Below are positions 17,415 to 26,301 of a DNA stretch of 64,000 bases, one piece after another. The stretch's first letter is position 1; the number at the start of each line of letters is the position of its first letter. Both the position numbers and the translations under genes were made by a program. The notes below the pieces were generated by a model that was not told the origin of the DNA, ran no database searches, and worked only from the letters and a program-made list of their open reading frames with translations. This DNA is from Duganella flavida. Lineage in GTDB: Bacteria > Pseudomonadota > Gammaproteobacteria > Burkholderiales > Burkholderiaceae_D. The stretch is from NCBI RefSeq assembly GCF_009857445.1, contig NZ_WWCN01000002.1, forward strand, positions 372,001-436,000, in the 5' to 3' direction.

Positions 17415-17922
17415 ACTGGATGCGCTTGCGGTTCTCGGTCGGCTGCATCACGTGATCGAGCGGCAGCACGTGCGTGTGCTTGATCTTGCGTAGCGTGATG
17501 GTCGACTTGACCTGCGCTACACCGGGTATGCGCAGGATCTTCTCGGTCATGAACTTGGACAGCGCCGACAAATCCGGTGCTACCACGCGCAAGTGATAGT
17601 CCGAGCGTCCGGCCAGCGTGTAGCATTCGGTGACCTCCACCAGTCCGGCCACCTCGGTCTCGAAACGCTCGCTGGCCGATGGGCTGTGGTGGTCCAGCGT
17701 CACCTCGGTGAAGGCCATCACGTCCAACCCCACCGCCACCGGATCGATGATGGCCGCATAGTGGTCGATCACGCCGCCTTCCTGCAAGCGCAGCACGCGC
17801 CGGCTCACCTGCGAGGTCGATAAATGGATCTTGCTGCCCAAGGCGCTATTGGTGGCCTGGCCGTCGCGCTGAAGCTCGGTCAGCAGATGTAAATCGAACT
17901 TGTCGATGGTTGTGATCGTCAT
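17407..17922 (-). CDS. Lrp/AsnC family regulator, probably of the adjacent phenylalanine/tyrosine operon
   Basis: 171 residues. Start chosen at ATG 17922, where GGAG lies six bases upstream; the ATG six bases earlier touches the same GGAG and is unlikely. N-terminal helix-turn-helix (FDLHLLTELQRDGQ, LSTSQVSRRVLRLQEGGVI) and a C-terminal RAM effector-binding domain (LVEVTECYTLAGRSDYHLRVV). It is divergent from the aromatic aminotransferase operon, and a dyad lies between them. Lrp-type regulators of phh or hmg operons sense aromatic amino acids, so it is probably the local regulator. Confidence 0.9.
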   Translation of the reverse strand: MTITTIDKFDLHLLTELQRDGQATNSALGSKIHLSTSQVSRRVLRLQEGGVIDHYAAIIDPVAVGLDVMAFTEVTLDHHSPSASERFETEVAGLVEVTECYTLAGRSDYHLRVVAPDLSALSKFMTEKILRIPGVAQVKSTITLRKIKHTHVLPLDHVMQPTENRKRIQFT

Positions 17923-17946
17923 GTGCATCTCCGGCGAGTTTTATGA

Positions 17947-17966
17947 ATATTCTGTGCGCAGATTAT
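17947..17966. promoter_or_regulatory. Imperfect dyad in the lrp / aromatic aminotransferase intergenic region
   Basis: ATATTCTG-TGCG-CAGATTAT, with seven of eight arm positions complementary. It lies 25 bases upstream of the Lrp-type start and about 85 bases before the aminotransferase start. Position and AT-rich 15-20 bp symmetry suit an AsnC/Lrp dimer site. Confidence 0.45.
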
Positions 17967-18050
17967 ACAAAACTCCGTTAAATATGCTTACTTTTCCCGG
18001 CTTTTGAGGATTAAGCTGTTCCTGTTTACACCATAAAAACAGGAGGTAAA

Positions 18051-19238
18051 ATGTTTCAGCACATCGAAGCATTTGCTGGGGATCCTATCCTCACGCTGAA
18101 CGAACAATTCGCCGCCGATCCGCGCGCGGACAAAATCAATTTGAGCATCGGCGTTTACCTGAACGACGAGCAGCGCATCCCGCTGATGGGCGCCGTGGCA
18201 GCCGCCGAAGTGCGCCTGGCCCAGTCCATCAACCCGCATCCATATTTGCCGATGGCCGGCCTGCCAGCCTACCGCGAACAATCGCGCCGCCTGGTATTCG
18301 GCGAAGGGCAGGGCGAACGCATCGCCACCATCCAGACGCTGGGCGGTTCGGGCGCATTGAAAGTGGGCGCTGACTTCCTGAAAGCCTGGTTCCCGCAAGC
18401 CCGCGTGTGGGTCAGCGATCCAACGTGGGACAACCACAAGGGTATCTTCGGCGGCGCCGGTTTCGAAGTTGGCACCTACCCTTACTACTCGCCTGCAACG
18501 CACGGCGTGGCCTTCGACGCCATGCTGGCCGCACTGCGCGCACTGCCGGCCGGCGACATCATCGTGCTGCACGCCTGCTGCCACAACCCGACCGGCGCGG
18601 ACCTCAGCCAGCAGCAGTGGCGCGAGCTGGCGCTGGTGGTACAGGAGCGCGACCTGCTGCCGTTCTTTGACATCGCCTATCAAGGTTTCGGCGAGGGCAT
18701 TGTCGAAGATGCATTTGCGATCCGCTATTTTGCGGAGCAGAATATCCCCTTGCTGGTCGCTTCTTCCTACTCCAAGAATTTTGCCATCTACGGCGAGCGT
18801 TGCGGCGCGCTGCATGTCACCGGCAAGGATGCGGACGAAGCGCAGAAGATTTTCGGCCAGCTGCAATCGGCCGTGCGCAAGAATTACTCCAGCCCTCCGG
18901 CCTACGGCGGCCGGGTGATCGCTACCGTACTGGAAGATCAGCAGCTGCGCGCGCAGTGGGAAGCCGAACTGACCGCCATGCGCGTGCGCATGAAGCAGAT
19001 CCGCAGCGAGCTGTATGCGCAATTGAAAGCACAACTGCCGGGTGGCGATTTTGAATACCTGCGCATCCAGCAGGGTATGTTCAGCTTTACCGGTTTGCCG
19101 GTGGCGCAAATCCGTAAGCTGCGCGATGCGCATGGTGTGTACCTGATCGAATCGGGCCGCGTATGTTTGGCCGCGTTGAGCAGTGCAGGCGTAGCGCCGG
19201 TAGCGCGCGCCGTCGTGCAAGTGATGACGGAGAACTGA
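18051..19238 (+). CDS. Aromatic amino acid aminotransferase (class I, TyrB-like)
   Basis: 395 residues. Class I PLP aminotransferase with PLP-binding Lys in SSYSKNFAIYGERCG, the N-terminal DKINLSIGVYL, and the substrate-carboxylate Arg in ESGRVCLAAL near the C-terminus. This is the AspC/TyrB subfamily, which shares the NPTGADLS motif. A near-ideal AGGAGGTAAA precedes the start. As the first gene of a cluster with phhB, phhA and hppD, it should convert tyrosine (and phenylalanine) to 4-hydroxyphenylpyruvate, the substrate of the last enzyme. Confidence 0.92.
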   Translation: MFQHIEAFAGDPILTLNEQFAADPRADKINLSIGVYLNDEQRIPLMGAVAAAEVRLAQSINPHPYLPMAGLPAYREQSRRLVFGEGQGERIATIQTLGGSGALKVGADFLKAWFPQARVWVSDPTWDNHKGIFGGAGFEVGTYPYYSPATHGVAFDAMLAALRALPAGDIIVLHACCHNPTGADLSQQQWRELALVVQERDLLPFFDIAYQGFGEGIVEDAFAIRYFAEQNIPLLVASSYSKNFAIYGERCGALHVTGKDADEAQKIFGQLQSAVRKNYSSPPAYGGRVIATVLEDQQLRAQWEAELTAMRVRMKQIRSELYAQLKAQLPGGDFEYLRIQQGMFSFTGLPVAQIRKLRDAHGVYLIESGRVCLAALSSAGVAPVARAVVQVMTEN

Positions 19239-19239
19239 T

Positions 19240-19548
19240 ATGGAAAAAATCGACACCAAGGTGCTGCCGGAAAAACTGGCCACCGCTCCCGCATGGACGC
19301 TGTCCAACGACCACCTGTCCATCCACCGCGAATTCAAATTCGCCGATTTCGTGGAGGCTTTCGCTTTCATGAGCGCCGTGGCCATCACCTCGGAAAAGCG
19401 CAACCACCATCCTGAGTGGTTCAACGTCTACAACAAGGTGCAGATCAAGTGGACTACGCACGATGCGGGCGGCCTGACGCAGCGTGACTTCGACATGGCG
19501 CAGTTCTGCGACAGCATCGCCCAGGGATTCGGCCATGCAGCTGTCTGA
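19240..19548 (+). CDS. phhB: 4a-hydroxytetrahydrobiopterin dehydratase (pterin carbinolamine dehydratase)
   Basis: 102 residues, the normal length. The active-site block SEKRNHHPEWFNVYNKV contains the paired His and the H-P-E-W signature; WTTHDAGGLTQRDFDMA is the second conserved segment with a third His. It regenerates the pterin cofactor after each turnover of phenylalanine hydroxylase. Starts one base after the aminotransferase stop, and its 3' end overlaps phhA by 14 bases, so all are probably translated from one mRNA. Confidence 0.95.
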   Translation: MEKIDTKVLPEKLATAPAWTLSNDHLSIHREFKFADFVEAFAFMSAVAITSEKRNHHPEWFNVYNKVQIKWTTHDAGGLTQRDFDMAQFCDSIAQGFGHAAV

Positions 19549-20389
19549 CCTGCCGCCGGGCCAGCGCGACGACTGGACCATCGACCAGCAGTGGGACCAA
19601 TATACGCCGCAGCAGCACGCCGTCTGGAAAACGCTGTTCGAGCGCCAGAGCAAACTGCTGGAAGGCCGCGCCTGCGATGAATTTTTGGCCGGCATGCGCG
19701 CGCTGCCAATCGCCCCGGACCAGATCCCCGACTTCCGCCAACTGAGCGAAGTGCTGATGCAGCACACCGGCTGGCAAGTAGTGGCAGTGCCGGGACTAGT
19801 GCCGGATGAAGTCTTCTTCGAACACCTGGCCAATCGCCGCTTCCCGGCTGGCCAGTTCATTCGCAACGCCGACCAGCTGGACTACCTGCAAGAGCCGGAC
19901 GTATTCCACGACGTGTTCGGCCACGTGCCGCTGCTGATGAATCCCATCATCGCCGACTACATCCAGGCTTACGGCGTGGGCGGTCTGCGCGCCAAGGAAA
20001 AGGGCGTGCTGGATCTGCTGGCGCGCGTCTACTGGTACACCGTGGAATTCGGCCTGGTGCAGCAGAAGGACGGCTTGCGTTTATACGGCGCGGGCATCGT
20101 GTCCTCCTACACCGAATCGATCTTCGCGCTGGACGACGCCTCGCCCAACCGCGTGCAGTTCGACCTCGCGCGCGTGATGCAGACCGACTACCGCATCGAC
20201 GATTTCCAGGAAACCTATTTCGTCATCCGCGACCTCGACGAACTGCTGCAACTGGCGCATACCGATTTCGACCCGCTGTACGCGCAAGTCCAACAACGCC
20301 CGGTACTGCAACCGGGCACCATCCTGCCTGAAGACGTGCTGACGACGCGCGGCACCGGCAGCTATCACAACGTTAAAAAGGAAAAATAA
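19535..20389 (+). CDS. phhA: Phenylalanine 4-monooxygenase (pterin-dependent)
   Basis: 284 residues from ATG 19535, inside the end of phhB; the frame is open farther upstream but that part is phhB in another frame. The catalytic core shows the iron-ligand motif [11 protein letters not shown] (two His) and the third ligand Glu in [22 protein letters not shown] and [26 protein letters not shown] are typical of bacterial PAH. No ACT regulatory domain is present, as expected for bacterial enzymes. It converts phenylalanine to tyrosine. Confidence 0.96.
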   Translation: MQLSDLPPGQRDDWTIDQQWDQYTPQQHAVWKTLFERQSKLLEGRACDEFLAGMRALPIAPDQIPDFRQLSEVLMQHTGWQVVAVPGLVPDEVFFEHLANRRFPAGQFIRNADQLDYLQEPDVFHDVFGHVPLLMNPIIADYIQAYGVGGLRAKEKGVLDLLARVYWYTVEFGLVQQKDGLRLYGAGIVSSYTESIFALDDASPNRVQFDLARVMQTDYRIDDFQETYFVIRDLDELLQLAHTDFDPLYAQVQQRPVLQPGTILPEDVLTTRGTGSYHNVKKEK

Positions 20390-20390
20390 A

Positions 20391-21458
20391 ATGGCAGACT
20401 TGTTCGACAATCCTATGGGCCTGATGGGCTTTGAATTCGTGGAATTCGCCTCGCCTGTGGAAGGCCTGCTGGAGACCGTATTTGAGCAGCTGGGCTTCAG
20501 CAAAGTTGCGGTGCACCGCTCCAAGAACGTGGTGCTGTACCGCCAGGGCGGCATCAACTTCATCATCAACCACGAGCCTAACAGCCCGGCCGCCTACTTC
20601 GCGGCAGAACACGGCCCGTCGGCATGCGGCATGGCTTTCCGCGTCCGCAATTCGCACCAGGCTTACAAACGCGCACTGGAACTGGGCGCGCAAGCCGTTG
20701 AGATGCATACCGGCCCGATGGAACTGCGACTGCCTGCCATCAAAGGCATCGGCGGCGCGCCGCTGTACCTGATCGACCGCTTTGAAGATGGCGCATCGAT
20801 CTATGACATCGACTTCGAATTCCTGGAAGGCGTCGACCGCAATCCACCGGGCCATGGTTTGCAAATCATCGACCACCTGACCCACAACGTCTATCGCGGC
20901 CGCATGAGCTACTGGGCATCGTTCTACGAGCGTCTGTTCAACTTCAAGGAAATCCGCTACTTCGATATCAAGGGCGAATACACCGGCCTGACCTCGCGCG
21001 CCATGACTGCGCCGGACGGCAAGATCCGCATCCCGCTGAACGAAGAGGGCAAGGCAGGCGGCGGCCAGATCGAAGAGTTCCTGATGAAGTTCAACGGCGA
21101 AGGCATCCAGCACATTGCGCTGCTGAGCGAAGACCTGATCACCACCGTGGATAGCCTGCGCAAAGCCGGCGTTCCGCTGATGACTGCACCGCCAGAGACC
21201 TACTACGAAATGCTGGAAGGCCGCGTACCGGGCCACGGTGAAGACGCCGCTGAACTGAAAGCGCGCGGCCTGCTGCTGGACGGCTCGGTGGTAGACGGTA
21301 AACCGCGCCTGCTGCTGCAGATCTTCTCGGAAACCCAGCTGGGTCCTGTGTTCTTCGAATTCATCCAGCGCAAAGGCGACGATGGTTTCGGCGAGGGCAA
21401 CTTCAAAGCCCTGTTCGAATCCATCGAGCGTGACCAGAAACGCCGCGGCGTAATCTGA
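20391..21458 (+). CDS. hppD: 4-hydroxyphenylpyruvate dioxygenase
   Basis: 355 residues, the bacterial HPPD length. Two vicinal-oxygen-chelate modules; iron ligands are His in [10 protein letters not shown], His in [12 protein letters not shown] and Glu in [19 protein letters not shown]. It makes homogentisate from 4-hydroxyphenylpyruvate, completing the visible part of the pathway; the homogentisate genes (hmgA and others) are not in the window. The gene starts one base after phhA and ends one base from the convergent GMC dehydrogenase stop, with no obvious terminator. Confidence 0.96.
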   Translation: MADLFDNPMGLMGFEFVEFASPVEGLLETVFEQLGFSKVAVHRSKNVVLYRQGGINFIINHEPNSPAAYFAAEHGPSACGMAFRVRNSHQAYKRALELGAQAVEMHTGPMELRLPAIKGIGGAPLYLIDRFEDGASIYDIDFEFLEGVDRNPPGHGLQIIDHLTHNVYRGRMSYWASFYERLFNFKEIRYFDIKGEYTGLTSRAMTAPDGKIRIPLNEEGKAGGGQIEEFLMKFNGEGIQHIALLSEDLITTVDSLRKAGVPLMTAPPETYYEMLEGRVPGHGEDAAELKARGLLLDGSVVDGKPRLLLQIFSETQLGPVFFEFIQRKGDDGFGEGNFKALFESIERDQKRRGVI

Positions 21459-21459
21459 T

Positions 21460-23061
21460 TTAACGTAGCCACTCCGCCGCGCGTTCGGCAATCATGATGG
21501 TCGGCGCATTGGTGTTCCCGCTAATCAGCGTGGGATAAACCGATGCGTCAACCACGCGCAGGTTCTGCAATCCGTGTACGCGCAGCTTTGGATCTACCAC
21601 CGCCATCTCGTCCGTCCCCATGCGGCAGGTGCCGACCGGGTGGTAAATGGTGTCGGCGCGCGAGCGTATCATCTGCTCCAGCGCCGCATCGTTGTTGTAG
21701 TCGACCGGGTAGACGTCGCGGTGCGCATACTTGGATAACACTGGCGAGTTCATGATGTCCACCGACTTGCGCACGCCGTTCATCAGCAGCGACATGTCCT
21801 CCGGGTGCGACAGAAATTTCGGATCGATGCGTGGCGCCGAATGTGGGTTCGCATCGTGCAGTCCCACCTCACCGCGCGACTTCGGCCGCAGCACGCACAC
21901 GTGGCACGAATAGCCGTAGCCGTAACGCAGGTTACGCGCATGGTTGTCCACCACGCCGATCAGGAAGTGCAGCTGCAAATCCGGCCGCTCCATTCCCGCC
22001 TCTGACTTGATGAAGCCCGCGCCTTCCGCAAATGGCGTAGCGATCATGCCGTTGCCGGTCTTGCGCCACTCATTCGCCGCCTTGGCGATGCGCCCCATGC
22101 CGGTCACCGAAAGACCGAACAAATCCTTTTCCTTGCAGCGGTAGACCAGCACATAATCGACGTGGTCCTGCAAATTCTTGCCGACACCGGGCAGGGCGTG
22201 ACGCACCGGAATGCCGTGCAGCGCCAGCTCTTGCGGATCACCGACGCCGGACAGCATCAGCAGCTGCGGCGTGTTGAAGGCACCACCGCACAGGATCACC
22301 TCGCGCCGCGCACGCACTGGCGTCAGCACGCCGTCGCGGCGAATCTCCACGCCATTGGCGCGGCGGCCGTCGAACAGCACGCGCGTGGCCTGCGTATTCG
22401 TCAACACCGTCAGGTTGCGGCGCTGGTCCATCACCGGATGCAAATAGGCCGCCGCCGCCGAACAGCGCTCGCCATTGCGCGCCCCGCCGTGGAATTGCGT
22501 GACCTGGTAGTGCCCCACGCCTTCCTGATCCGGGCCGTTGAAATCGGGATTGCGCGGATAGCCGCGCTCCATCGCTGCGCGCACAAAGTCCTCGGTCACC
22601 GGACGGGGAGCGCGCTGCTCGGATACTTTCAGCGGACCATCGCCGCCATGCAGCTCGGAGTTGCCGCGTTCATTGCCCTCGGAGCGTTTGAAGTAAGGTA
22701 AAACATCGTCGAATGACCAGCCGCTCGCACCTTGCTGCACCCAGCTGTCATAGTCCTGGCGCTGACCGCGAATGTACAGCATGGCGTTCAGGGCACTGGA
22801 GCCGCCAAGGCAACGACCGCGTGGCTGGTAGCCACGGCGTCCGTTCAACCCTGGTTGCGGTTCGGTTTCGAAAGCATAGTTGTTGATCTTCGGCCGGCCC
22901 GGCACCATGGCCACCATCGCGGCTGGCGCGCGCACGATGATGCTGCGGCCATCGCCGCCTGCTTCGATCAGGCATACCGATACGGCTGGATCTTCGGTCA
23001 GGCGCGACGCCAGCGTTGCACCACCCGAACCACCTCCTACGATCACAAAATCAAATTCCAT
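21460..23061 (-). CDS. GMC-family alcohol dehydrogenase (AlkJ/BetA-like)
   Basis: 533 residues. FAD-binding N-terminus FVIVGGGSGGATLASRL, the GMC signature RCLGGSSALNAMLYIRG, the second signature GAFNTPQLLMLSGVGDP, and the C-terminal catalytic His region HPVGTCRMGTD. It lies third in an operon behind an electron-transfer reductase and an AlkB/XylM-like hydroxylase, overlapping the latter by 11 bases. This suggests oxidation of the alcohol made by the hydroxylase, as AlkJ does in the Pseudomonas putida alkane pathway. Closely related sequences are often labelled choline dehydrogenase; the context argues against that role. Confidence 0.88.
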   Translation of the reverse strand: MEFDFVIVGGGSGGATLASRLTEDPAVSVCLIEAGGDGRSIIVRAPAAMVAMVPGRPKINNYAFETEPQPGLNGRRGYQPRGRCLGGSSALNAMLYIRGQRQDYDSWVQQGASGWSFDDVLPYFKRSEGNERGNSELHGGDGPLKVSEQRAPRPVTEDFVRAAMERGYPRNPDFNGPDQEGVGHYQVTQFHGGARNGERCSAAAAYLHPVMDQRRNLTVLTNTQATRVLFDGRRANGVEIRRDGVLTPVRARREVILCGGAFNTPQLLMLSGVGDPQELALHGIPVRHALPGVGKNLQDHVDYVLVYRCKEKDLFGLSVTGMGRIAKAANEWRKTGNGMIATPFAEGAGFIKSEAGMERPDLQLHFLIGVVDNHARNLRYGYGYSCHVCVLRPKSRGEVGLHDANPHSAPRIDPKFLSHPEDMSLLMNGVRKSVDIMNSPVLSKYAHRDVYPVDYNNDAALEQMIRSRADTIYHPVGTCRMGTDEMAVVDPKLRVHGLQNLRVVDASVYPTLISGNTNAPTIMIAERAAEWLR

Positions 23062-24130
23062 GCATGTCTCCTGTGTTGAATGCTTTCATGCCGCTACGGG
23101 CATTTGCTTGTGCCGCCAGTTGGCGCTCTGCGGGCGTGGCGTGGGTGCGGTCCCATGCCAGCACCTTCGGTGTCATTAAGCGATGCCACAGCGGCGGCAC
23201 CAGCGCCACCGCGATGGTGGTGAGATAACCGCTGATCATCATCGGCGCATCGGTGAATGGCTTCAGGTCCTGGTAGGGCACTTCGCCCTGCGCGTGGTGG
23301 TGCGAGTGGCGCGTCAGGTTGAACATGGTCCATGAGCTGAAGCGGCGGTTGGTATTCCACGAATGGCGCGGCTGCACCGGCGTGGCCGGATCGCGCACGA
23401 TGCCGTAGTGCTCCATGTAGTTGACCACTTCCAGCAGCGCCTTGCCGGTCAGTGCACACAGCACGAAGTAGCCAGCGCCCGCCCAGCCGCCGACGGCCCA
23501 CGCGGCAGCCACCAGCAGCACGCTCATGGCGTGGCCGCGCAGCACCGCGTTGTGCGGCGACAGCGCGCTGCGTCGTTCGCGCTTCAGGCGCTTCTTCTCA
23601 ATCTCCCACGCGCTAATATTGCCCTTGATGGTGGAGGCGACGATGTGGAAGTAGACGTTGCGGCCGCGCGGTGCGGTGGCCGGATCGTCCAGCGTGGAGA
23701 CGTAGCGGTGGTGGCCGTACACATGCTCCACCGAGAAGATGGTATCGAAGCTGAACGCCAGCAGCCAGCGCCCGATCAGCATGGACACCGGATCCCACGT
23801 GCGATGCGTCAGTTCGTGCGCGGTGATGGTGCCGACCATGCCGATCATCAGGCCGGTGAGCATTACGCCGGCGACCGAGTGCGTGCTCGTCACGGCAACG
23901 TACACAATCGTCGCTAGTAGCGGCAGCGCAAGCCACAGCTGGAACGTCAGAATACGGGGATGGCGGTACTTCGGCGTGCTGAGATCATCGCCGCCGATCG
24001 CATCGCCGAGGATGTAGATGCCCAGCACCGCTAGCAAGCCGATGGTGGTGGCTGTGCCGCCAGCGTACAGCGCGGCCAGCGACGCCAGTCCTATCGCGTG
24101 GAATAGAAAGAACTTCAGGTAATGCAGCAT
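23051..24130 (-). CDS. alkB: Membrane non-heme di-iron monooxygenase, AlkB/XylM family
   Basis: 359 residues with about six membrane helices and the full set of His boxes: HELTHR (105-110), EHVYGHHR (135-142), RHSHHH (274-279) and the AlkB signature NYMEHYG (237-243). It should insert oxygen into an alkane terminus or an aryl methyl group. Length is closer to XylM (about 370) than to long AlkB proteins (about 400). The partner gene upstream is an XylA-like reductase instead of rubredoxin, so the substrate could be an alkane, a fatty chain or an alkylbenzene. Three bases separate it from the reductase. Confidence 0.9.
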   Translation of the reverse strand: MLHYLKFFLFHAIGLASLAALYAGGTATTIGLLAVLGIYILGDAIGGDDLSTPKYRHPRILTFQLWLALPLLATIVYVAVTSTHSVAGVMLTGLMIGMVGTITAHELTHRTWDPVSMLIGRWLLAFSFDTIFSVEHVYGHHRYVSTLDDPATAPRGRNVYFHIVASTIKGNISAWEIEKKRLKRERRSALSPHNAVLRGHAMSVLLVAAAWAVGGWAGAGYFVLCALTGKALLEVVNYMEHYGIVRDPATPVQPRHSWNTNRRFSSWTMFNLTRHSHHHAQGEVPYQDLKPFTDAPMMISGYLTTIAVALVPPLWHRLMTPKVLAWDRTHATPAERQLAAQANARSGMKAFNTGDMHGI

Positions 24131-24133
24131 GGT

Positions 24134-25156
24134 TTATTTGTCTCCCCATATTGTTGTAAATCGGTCTGCGTGTATGTGTTTGGAGTCGACGCCGCATTGC
24201 GCCAGCGTGGCGCTGCAAGCATCGATCATGGCGGGTGGGCCGCACAGGTAGGCGTGTGATTCGGGCGTTGCATGCTGTGCGAGATAGTCGCCGACCATGC
24301 CGCGCCGGCCCTTCCAGCTGGAGTCTGCAGCAGCGCCGGACAACACCGGCACAAACTCGAACGCCGCTCTCCAGTCCTGCGCGATGGCTTTGATCTCTTC
24401 CAGCGCATACAGGTCGTGTTCCTCGCGTGCGCCGAACAGCAGCGTGGCAGGACGGCGCACGCTGGCATGCAGCGCGTCGCGCAGCACCGCCAACACCGGC
24501 GCCAGGCCGCTGCCACCGGCGATGAACAGCAGCGGCGCATCGGCAGGGCGCAGCCAGAAATCGCCCAGCGGCCCATCGACCACGACCTCCTCGCCGACCA
24601 CGCTGCGCTCATTGACCAGCGTAGACAGCGCACCGCCAACCACTTTGCGAATGAAGAACTGCACCTGCGCATCCGGCTGCACCGGCGTGGCGAAGGAATA
24701 GCTGCGTTCCAGCTCACCCAGCGGCGCAAGGCTAAGCTGCGCGAACTGGCCTGCCTTGTACTGCAAGCTTTCACTGAGCTGGATGCGCAACTGCGTGATG
24801 TCATGCGTCAGCCGCTGCTGGCCAATCACGCGGCCCGCCACCTTGCTGCGCGCCTGCTGCGCCGACAGGTCCACCTCGACCGCGATATCAGTCAGCGCTA
24901 CCGACTGGCAGGCGAGGATGTAGCCGCGCTCCAGCTCATCGTCGGACAGCACGTAGCCAGGCCGCGTCAATTCCTTCACGCGGCCGGACAGCAGCCGGCA
25001 TTTGCAAGTAGCGCAGCCGCCTACGCGGCAGCTATGTGGAAAAGCGATCCCGCTGCGCAGGGCGGCCTGCAGCAGCGTCTCTCCCGCTTGTATCGTGACT
25101 GGCAAGCCATTGACCTGCGCTGTCACCGTCTCCTGCTTTCTTAAAAACGAAAACAT
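24134..25156 (-). CDS. Fused 2Fe-2S ferredoxin / FAD / NAD(P)H reductase (XylA-like electron donor)
   Basis: 340 residues. N-terminal plant-type ferredoxin with cluster ligands in CRVGGCATCKC (43-53) and a fourth Cys in YILACQS. Middle flavin domain with RSYSFATP (FAD-binding RxYS), and C-terminal nucleotide domain with IAGGSGLAPVLAVLR and a final YLCGPPAMIDAC. This is the domain order of XylA, BenC and phenol hydroxylase reductases. As the first gene of the operon, it should deliver electrons from NAD(P)H to the membrane hydroxylase, replacing the rubredoxin/rubredoxin reductase pair of classical alkane systems. Confidence 0.9.
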   Translation of the reverse strand: MFSFLRKQETVTAQVNGLPVTIQAGETLLQAALRSGIAFPHSCRVGGCATCKCRLLSGRVKELTRPGYVLSDDELERGYILACQSVALTDIAVEVDLSAQQARSKVAGRVIGQQRLTHDITQLRIQLSESLQYKAGQFAQLSLAPLGELERSYSFATPVQPDAQVQFFIRKVVGGALSTLVNERSVVGEEVVVDGPLGDFWLRPADAPLLFIAGGSGLAPVLAVLRDALHASVRRPATLLFGAREEHDLYALEEIKAIAQDWRAAFEFVPVLSGAAADSSWKGRRGMVGDYLAQHATPESHAYLCGPPAMIDACSATLAQCGVDSKHIHADRFTTIWGDK

Positions 25157-25223
25157 AATTTTTAGTGTTGTGATGTGACCTCAACATCGTAGGGCGAGGG
25201 CGACATCGGCGCGAGGTGGGCTC

Positions 25224-25252
25224 TTGACATTAAATAGTCATTTATTGACAAT
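25224..25252 (+). promoter_or_regulatory. Candidate promoter of the AraC gene
   Basis: TTGACA (25224-25229), 17-base spacer, GACAAT (25247-25252). The start codon ATG 25258 lies only five bases past the -10 and has no Shine-Dalgarno, suggesting a leaderless or nearly leaderless message. A second TTGACA at 25245-25250 gives no -10 before the gene. Confidence 0.45.
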
Positions 25253-25257
25253 GAATC

Positions 25258-26268
25258 ATGCGCTCCCAAGAATTCGCACTCCCCGTCCAATACATCCGCC
25301 AGATCGCCGACCAGGTCGCGCGTATGAATGCGGAGATGCCGGCGTCGTTCCGCCGCAAGCACTGGGACGGCATGCCGTCGGGCGACGTGCAGCTGCTGCC
25401 GCTGGGCGAGTTTGAACAGCTGGTGCAGGATGCCATCACCACCACCGCCGAACCGGCGTTCGGGCTACTGGTGGGTGACCGTATGCAAATCAATAGTCAC
25501 GGTATGCTGGGCTACGCTGCCATGAACAGCGCCACCCTGCGCGAAGCCATTGCGCTGATGGAGCAGTACCTGCAAATCCGCACCTTGCTGGTCCGCGTGC
25601 GCCACGCCGTCGTGGGCGCTGAGATTCATCTCAGCTTCGAGGAAGCCATCCCGCTGCAGCTGCCGCTGGTGCGGCGCTCGGTGCTGGAGACCATCGTCCT
25701 GACCATCAAGAACCTGTTCGACCACATCACCGCCGGCGCGGCGCGCACCGTGTACGCCAGCTTCCCGTTCAGCGAGCCGCCATATGCAGCGCTGGCGCGC
25801 GAGATGTTCGGCTGCGCGGTGCGCTACGAGCAGGCGTGGTGCGGTTTCGTATTCCCGGCCGATGCGCTGGACATTCCACTCAGTATGGCCGACCCGATCA
25901 CGCAGCGGCAGGCGATACAGGTGTGCCAGAAGGAGCTCGATAAAACCTCGCGCCAGCACAGCTGGGCCGGCAAGCTGCAACGGCTGCTGCTGGAAACGCA
26001 GAGCACGTTCCCTTCGCTGAACGTGGCGGCGCGCCTGCTGAACGTCACCTCGCGCACGCTGCACCGGCGGCTGGTGGAAGAGGGCACGTCCTACCGCGAC
26101 GTGATCGATGAAGTACGCCAGTTGCTCGCAGTGGAACATTTAAAAGTCGGCAAACTTTCTGTCGATGAAATAGCTTTCTCGCTGGGCTACACCGACACCG
26201 CCAATTTCAGGCGCGCCTTTATCCGCTGGACCGGTTTGTCGCCGTCCGCCTTCCGCGATCGGGTGTAA
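25258..26268 (+). CDS. AraC-family regulator, probably of the adjacent hydroxylase operon
   Basis: 336 residues. N-terminal effector domain of the Arabinose_bd/OruR type (residues about 20-200) and a C-terminal double helix-turn-helix: LNVAARLLNVTSRTLHRRLVEEGTS, then LSVDEIAFSLGYTDTANFRRAF and the terminal WTGLSPSAFR. Divergent from the reductase-AlkB-GMC operon with about 100 bases between starts. AraC regulators of this subtype commonly lie beside alkB genes and respond to alkanes or fatty acids, so it is the likely activator. Confidence 0.9.
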   Translation: MRSQEFALPVQYIRQIADQVARMNAEMPASFRRKHWDGMPSGDVQLLPLGEFEQLVQDAITTTAEPAFGLLVGDRMQINSHGMLGYAAMNSATLREAIALMEQYLQIRTLLVRVRHAVVGAEIHLSFEEAIPLQLPLVRRSVLETIVLTIKNLFDHITAGAARTVYASFPFSEPPYAALAREMFGCAVRYEQAWCGFVFPADALDIPLSMADPITQRQAIQVCQKELDKTSRQHSWAGKLQRLLLETQSTFPSLNVAARLLNVTSRTLHRRLVEEGTSYRDVIDEVRQLLAVEHLKVGKLSVDEIAFSLGYTDTANFRRAFIRWTGLSPSAFRDRV

Positions 26269-26301
26269 GGAGACCGGAGAATACATCCGCGTCACCAGCA
26301 C

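Noticed and set aside
19484..19534. Upstream extension of PhhA
   Set aside because: This is the end of phhB in another frame; the natural PAH start is ATG 19535.
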